A DNA stretch of 64,000 bases, taken from the NCBI RefSeq assembly GCF_021134715.1, contig NC_060024.1:9300001-9364000 (forward strand). Reading direction: 5' to 3'. Below are positions 60,158 to 64,000 of this stretch, piece by piece. The position numbers were made by a program, and so were the translations under genes. The notes beneath the pieces were generated by a model that had not been told where the DNA came from, made no database searches, and saw only the letters and a program-made list of their open reading frames with translations. The DNA comes from Daphnia pulex (lineage: Eukaryota; Arthropoda; Branchiopoda; Diplostraca; Daphniidae). Numbering within the stretch: the stretch's first letter is position 1; each line of letters starts with the position of its first letter.

Positions 60158-60592
60158 TGTGCGAGTTAAAACAAAGCAACCCACTACCCAATGAAACAAA
60201 AAGCCATGGTTTATTTTTTGCGCAAATCTGCGTTAGTCAAGTTACAAATTTTTCTAATTCAACAACTCGCGTAGAATTTTGCATGTAATCTATAGTGCAA
60301 ATCGCGATTCCATGTGTTTGGTAGTTAAGAAAATTGTTGTTTAAGAAACAAACAATGGGGTGTTCTGAGTAGACAAAAAAACTCACCATTGTTTGTTTTT
60401 TAAACAACAATTTTCTTAACTACCAAACACATAGAATAGCTATTTGCGCCAGTAGACTAGATGCAAAATTCGACAGAAGTTATTGAGTTTGAAAAACTTG
60501 TAACCTGGACTGACGCAGATTTCCGCAAAACTAACAACGCTTTTTGTCTCATTGCCGCAGCGGTGGTGGCGGGTTGCGTTCTAACTCGCACA
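60158..60592. repeat. Long inverted repeat / fold-back element
   Basis: Two arms of about 200 bp in opposite orientation around a 27-bp centre (60359-60385). The inner 47 bp of each arm (60312-60358 and 60386-60432) match with one difference. The outer parts match imperfectly but recognisably, for example TGTGCGAGTT at 60158 against AACTCGCACA ending at 60592, and CAAATCTGCG against CGCAGATTT. No clear target duplication was found. Probably a fold-back MITE; a hairpin RNA source is an alternative. Confidence 0.8.
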
Positions 60593-60939
60593 GAAGAAAA
60601 AATGACTTGAACCGGACGATCTGTTTATTGAGTTAATTTTTTGAACAATTTAGAAAGATAATAAAAGTTGGTTTAAATTATATTTATTTTTTTCTTTTTT
60701 TTACATATATTACATAGCGAATGTTTAACATGGGTTTATGTGGTTTAGGGTATAAATTTGAGGGTTGGTACGTGTATGTTTGTGGGGTTTGAAGAATTGT
60801 AAGGTATAAGTTTGTGGGGTTTGGAGCTTCATTGGTAGGGATATGTATGTGGGATTATATATTAACTGATTTTTATCCAAACTTGAAATTTTCTCCCCCC
60901 CCTCCAACATCCTACACTTTCCTTTCCCAACCCCGAAAA
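60593..60939. other. Spacer with degenerate GT-rich repeat
   Basis: Between about 60747 and 60832 the plus strand repeats loosely around TTTGTGGGGTTTG and GGTATAA. Followed by a C-run (60895-60903). No gene. Confidence 0.4.
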
Positions 60940-60945
60940 CAAATG

Positions 60946-63700
60946 TTTATTATTTGTTTGACATAAACATCCCATATTTGTTTTTGTTGCTTCTTAACTT
61001 ATTAACGGTAAACTACATTGACACAATGACAATTTAAAAAATAATGATGCAATTTCGGTAACAGGACACCAGCACCGAACGGCCAATTGAACTTGATGTA
61101 GAAAGATCTTTCACCAGCATAGCAGCAACGTGCCACATCGGACAGCAACTACGCGAACATAAACGCGAAACCTATGACCATAATGAAATGAATTAATCTT
61201 CAGCATCAATGGAAATGCTTTAATGAAAAGACAAATAAATGTCACTTCATGTTATTTACAAGAGTTAACACAAATCATTTGCTTACCATTAAATAAAATT
61301 GTTCATGTCAAATTCAAAATGCTGACTGAAAAAAATTCATGTGTGAATTAGACTGGAACAAAGAAGAAGGTGAAGATAAGACTTCAACTAGCTGTTAATC
61401 CTGCTTTAAAAAAAAATCAAGCAGTGATTCTCATGCCACGATAACAAAAATGACACAAGTAAAGTTAAACATTGAAATCTCTCATTGTCAGTTAGCAAGC
61501 CCTGGGGACACACAAAACAGCTTATGCGAAACATTTCACAAAACACCAACACACTCCAGGATAACACCGGCACCACAGACTCCGTGCAACAGCTGAACTT
61601 GATTTGATGACGCCTTCCACTGGTTGGCCGCACCCAAAAACCATGTTGTGTTAAACAACAATGCAGAAATATCACCTGCCTGTTGAACCTATTTTAACAA
61701 ACTGAAATTACTATTAAGGAACAGATTTCTAATGTTTAGTTGAAAAGAGTAAAATCTTATTGACAGGAGCAAAGTTGAATTAAGCAGTTCCTCAAAGTAG
61801 TTATGATGTAAGAAATTTTACAGGAGTCCAGATAAACAAGATTGTCCAATTACACATGTAGTATATGATGAAAATTAAATCATGTAAAACCACATTTAAA
61901 AGTATTGGGGGGGGGGGTCATGACAAAATATAAAACTTACATTATAAATTGTCTGAAGAAATAGAGCAACTTTTCTGCCTGTGGGTATGAGGCAGCAGCA
62001 GCAGCTGTTAGGGTTAGAGTTCTGACTTACTTCGGCATCAAACAGTTTAACATGTTGAATCTAAAGGAAATGTGTCAATTATAGTATTTCTGGTTTCGGC
62101 AAAATGGACAGCAGTGAATCCATGTGATCAGATAATCTGGCCAAGTGGAATTTTGTTTTGGACAGGAATAGCTATTTCACAGATAAAGCATGTGATGATA
62201 AACAAAAAAAAAAAACAATTTTATCATCTTTCTTCAAAAGGCTTCTGCACTGAATATCTTTTTGACTGATTCTACAGTTTACATTTCTAGACATCTATAT
62301 ATTTAAACAATCTAATTCTCATCATTAAGACAAAATTTCTGTAAAAACCACATGTCCAGAGAATCTGAAGGCAAGCAAATTAACTGTAGATTCACCAACA
62401 CCAGAGACAACAGCAGCTTATTCTGGGTCAAGCACACCTTTCACCATGTACACGTTGAGCAGCAAACACCATCATAGCTTAAATTAATCCAATCAAAACC
62501 TAAAGGGAAAAAGATTGAATTAGTTATGAAAAGACACAGTAGTTACAAAATGAAATTAGCATGTGACTTCCTTCAAAGATGCTTAAACAATTTTTTTTTT
62601 TTTTTAAATTTTACAGCTGGAAAAAATAAATGCTTGTTTGAAAATCAAGTTTAGTTGAAACAAAATGAAAATGTAATGAAATATCCAAATAAGGAATGTG
62701 AATTAGACTGCTACAACATCTTAATTTTGGAAAACAAATATAAAAATAGTTACCATTGCATTTAAGTTTCTGGTACTGGACGACATTTCGGCATATGGAC
62801 AGCAATTTCAGGCCACATGGTCAGATGACACACTGGGAGTGAGACTGAAATTGTAGGCAAAATCACCTAAAAAAGTTAGATTCCACACACAAATACATCT
62901 ATTTAACATACAGAATAGTATTAATGAATACAAATAAATATCTATCTATTTTTTTTAAATACCTGTCAGCCAAGAGCCAAGAGCCCAGCTATAAAAATCA
63001 AATCAGGTAGGTAATGGAGCTCTCGGAACCTAGTTTCAAACAGTTTTTGGATCACAGATTAGAAATATGCAGCAACAATTAAGTACAAAAATGTTCACCT
63101 TTTTTCTGTTTATCATAGTAAACAGGAATTTCACCTCCAAACAAAGATTACTCTGTTTGACTGTTTGTCCTGATTTCAAGCAATGCACTATTATAGTGGC
63201 ATTTTGGATAGTTAGTATACATCGTGGATGGTATAGCATCGTTGGACAAGAAATTACAGGACTAAATATTTTCATCGTGTTTCTACGACACAATGATCTA
63301 GGTATATAATCACTTAGCCATGGAATGTTGTGCCAAGTCATGTTAACTTGCCAAAAAATAGACATATATGCAATTAAGTGGCTGAGGCAGCTATTAACGT
63401 TTGTTTGAAGTTGAGTTACAGGCACTGCAATCGACGAGTCCAACCCAGAATTCCTATTTTACACGGATTTGGTAATTGGACTCAATTACGGTTTAATTTT
63501 AAAAAATATTTATACATACCACTGTGTTTTCCCATTTTCTTTAACGATAGGACGATACATCATGCATCACATTGTTCTTTCTGCCATTCTACGTTGTTCG
63601 TCTTGAGTTTGATGGCCCTGAGCCCCTGACGCCTGACCGCCATGACTCATTGACTGGTTCCTGATTCTTAATGATTTCATTTGTGCGACATTGCCAGGTT
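60946..63700 (-). ncRNA. Candidate spliced long non-coding transcript
   Basis: On the minus strand a chain of well-formed splice sites defines small exons: one ending at 63520 (donor GTATGT), 62963-62988, 62754-62866, one starting at 62499, 62031-62060, 61941-61978 and one starting at 61675. Acceptors such as CTTTTTTAG, CCCTTTAG and CCACAG are pyrimidine-rich. No frame runs through them; the first exon holds only a 27-codon frame (ATG AGT CAT...). A minus-strand AATAAA (TTTATT at 60946-60951) could end it. Exon borders are by eye and the start is unknown. It could also be the decayed remains of a coding gene. Confidence 0.33.
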
Positions 63701-64000
63701 TTAGATTCACCACTTAACGAAACCACACGTTAAAGAATAAAGACCCATAGCTCTAAAGTCTAAATACAATATATAGAATACATGTATTCAGCTATAGAAT
63801 ATACATAATAGAAGAAATAGCTCTGACTATAGACTGGTGATTGGCGAACTGGCGTCCACGTTTAATGACGTCTTCATGTTGGGTTTAACGATCCAGGAAG
63901 ACTATAGCCAGAGCCTGCTATAGCCTACCACTGGCTCGTTTGTTTCCCAGTCTAGCATCGTAAACCAACCTCTAATTTGAAATTTCGTTTAAATTAATTC
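63701..64000. other. Right-edge region, nothing recognised
   Basis: A/T-rich with TATAG-containing short repeats (63760-63835). Possible promoter side of the minus-strand transcript, without firm signals. Confidence 0.3.

Overview
The window is nuclear DNA of an arthropod, most likely a branchiopod crustacean of the Daphnia type. The evidence is animal protein families split into many short exons with short GT-AG introns, polyglutamine-coded CAG tracts, and a duplicated-gene landscape. The species call is inference. All gene models below were built by hand from splice signals, and for each the exon lengths give one unbroken reading frame.

Left part, minus strand: the MED25 mediator subunit runs off the left edge (1-2925). 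It is followed by a complete TMEM33 gene (3373-4427) and a 22-exon relaxin-receptor-like GPCR with an LDLa module, a leucine-rich-repeat array and seven membrane helices (6159-14132).

Middle, plus strand: three tandem genes for secreted acid lipases of the lysosomal/gastric lipase family (18785-24449, 27555-31790, 33143-36656). Each has the full Ser-Asp-His triad. Their exon lengths agree to the nucleotide once intron loss or gain is allowed for, so they are duplicates.

Next is an apparently young Ty3/gypsy LTR retrotransposon (38270-44900). Its two 293-bp LTRs look identical, it has a 4-bp target duplication, and it has intact Gag and Pol joined by a probable -1 frameshift site. It sits beside a graveyard of gene fragments (45194-47050) that includes a broken copy of the next gene. 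That gene is an intact haem peroxidase with 15 coding exons (47967-51676).

Right part: a deletion derivative of a hAT DNA transposon with an exact 8-bp target duplication (53101-54365) ends only about 180 bp upstream of the start codon of an intact meiotic cohesin gene, Rec8 (54545-57526). An upstream transposon at a Rec8 locus has been linked in the literature to obligate asexuality in Daphnia pulex, so this is the most interesting arrangement here. The last 6.5 kb hold a small unrecognised spliced gene, a long inverted repeat (60158-60592) and a probable spliced non-coding transcript on the minus strand. The remaining stretches are spacers and introns rich in simple repeats.
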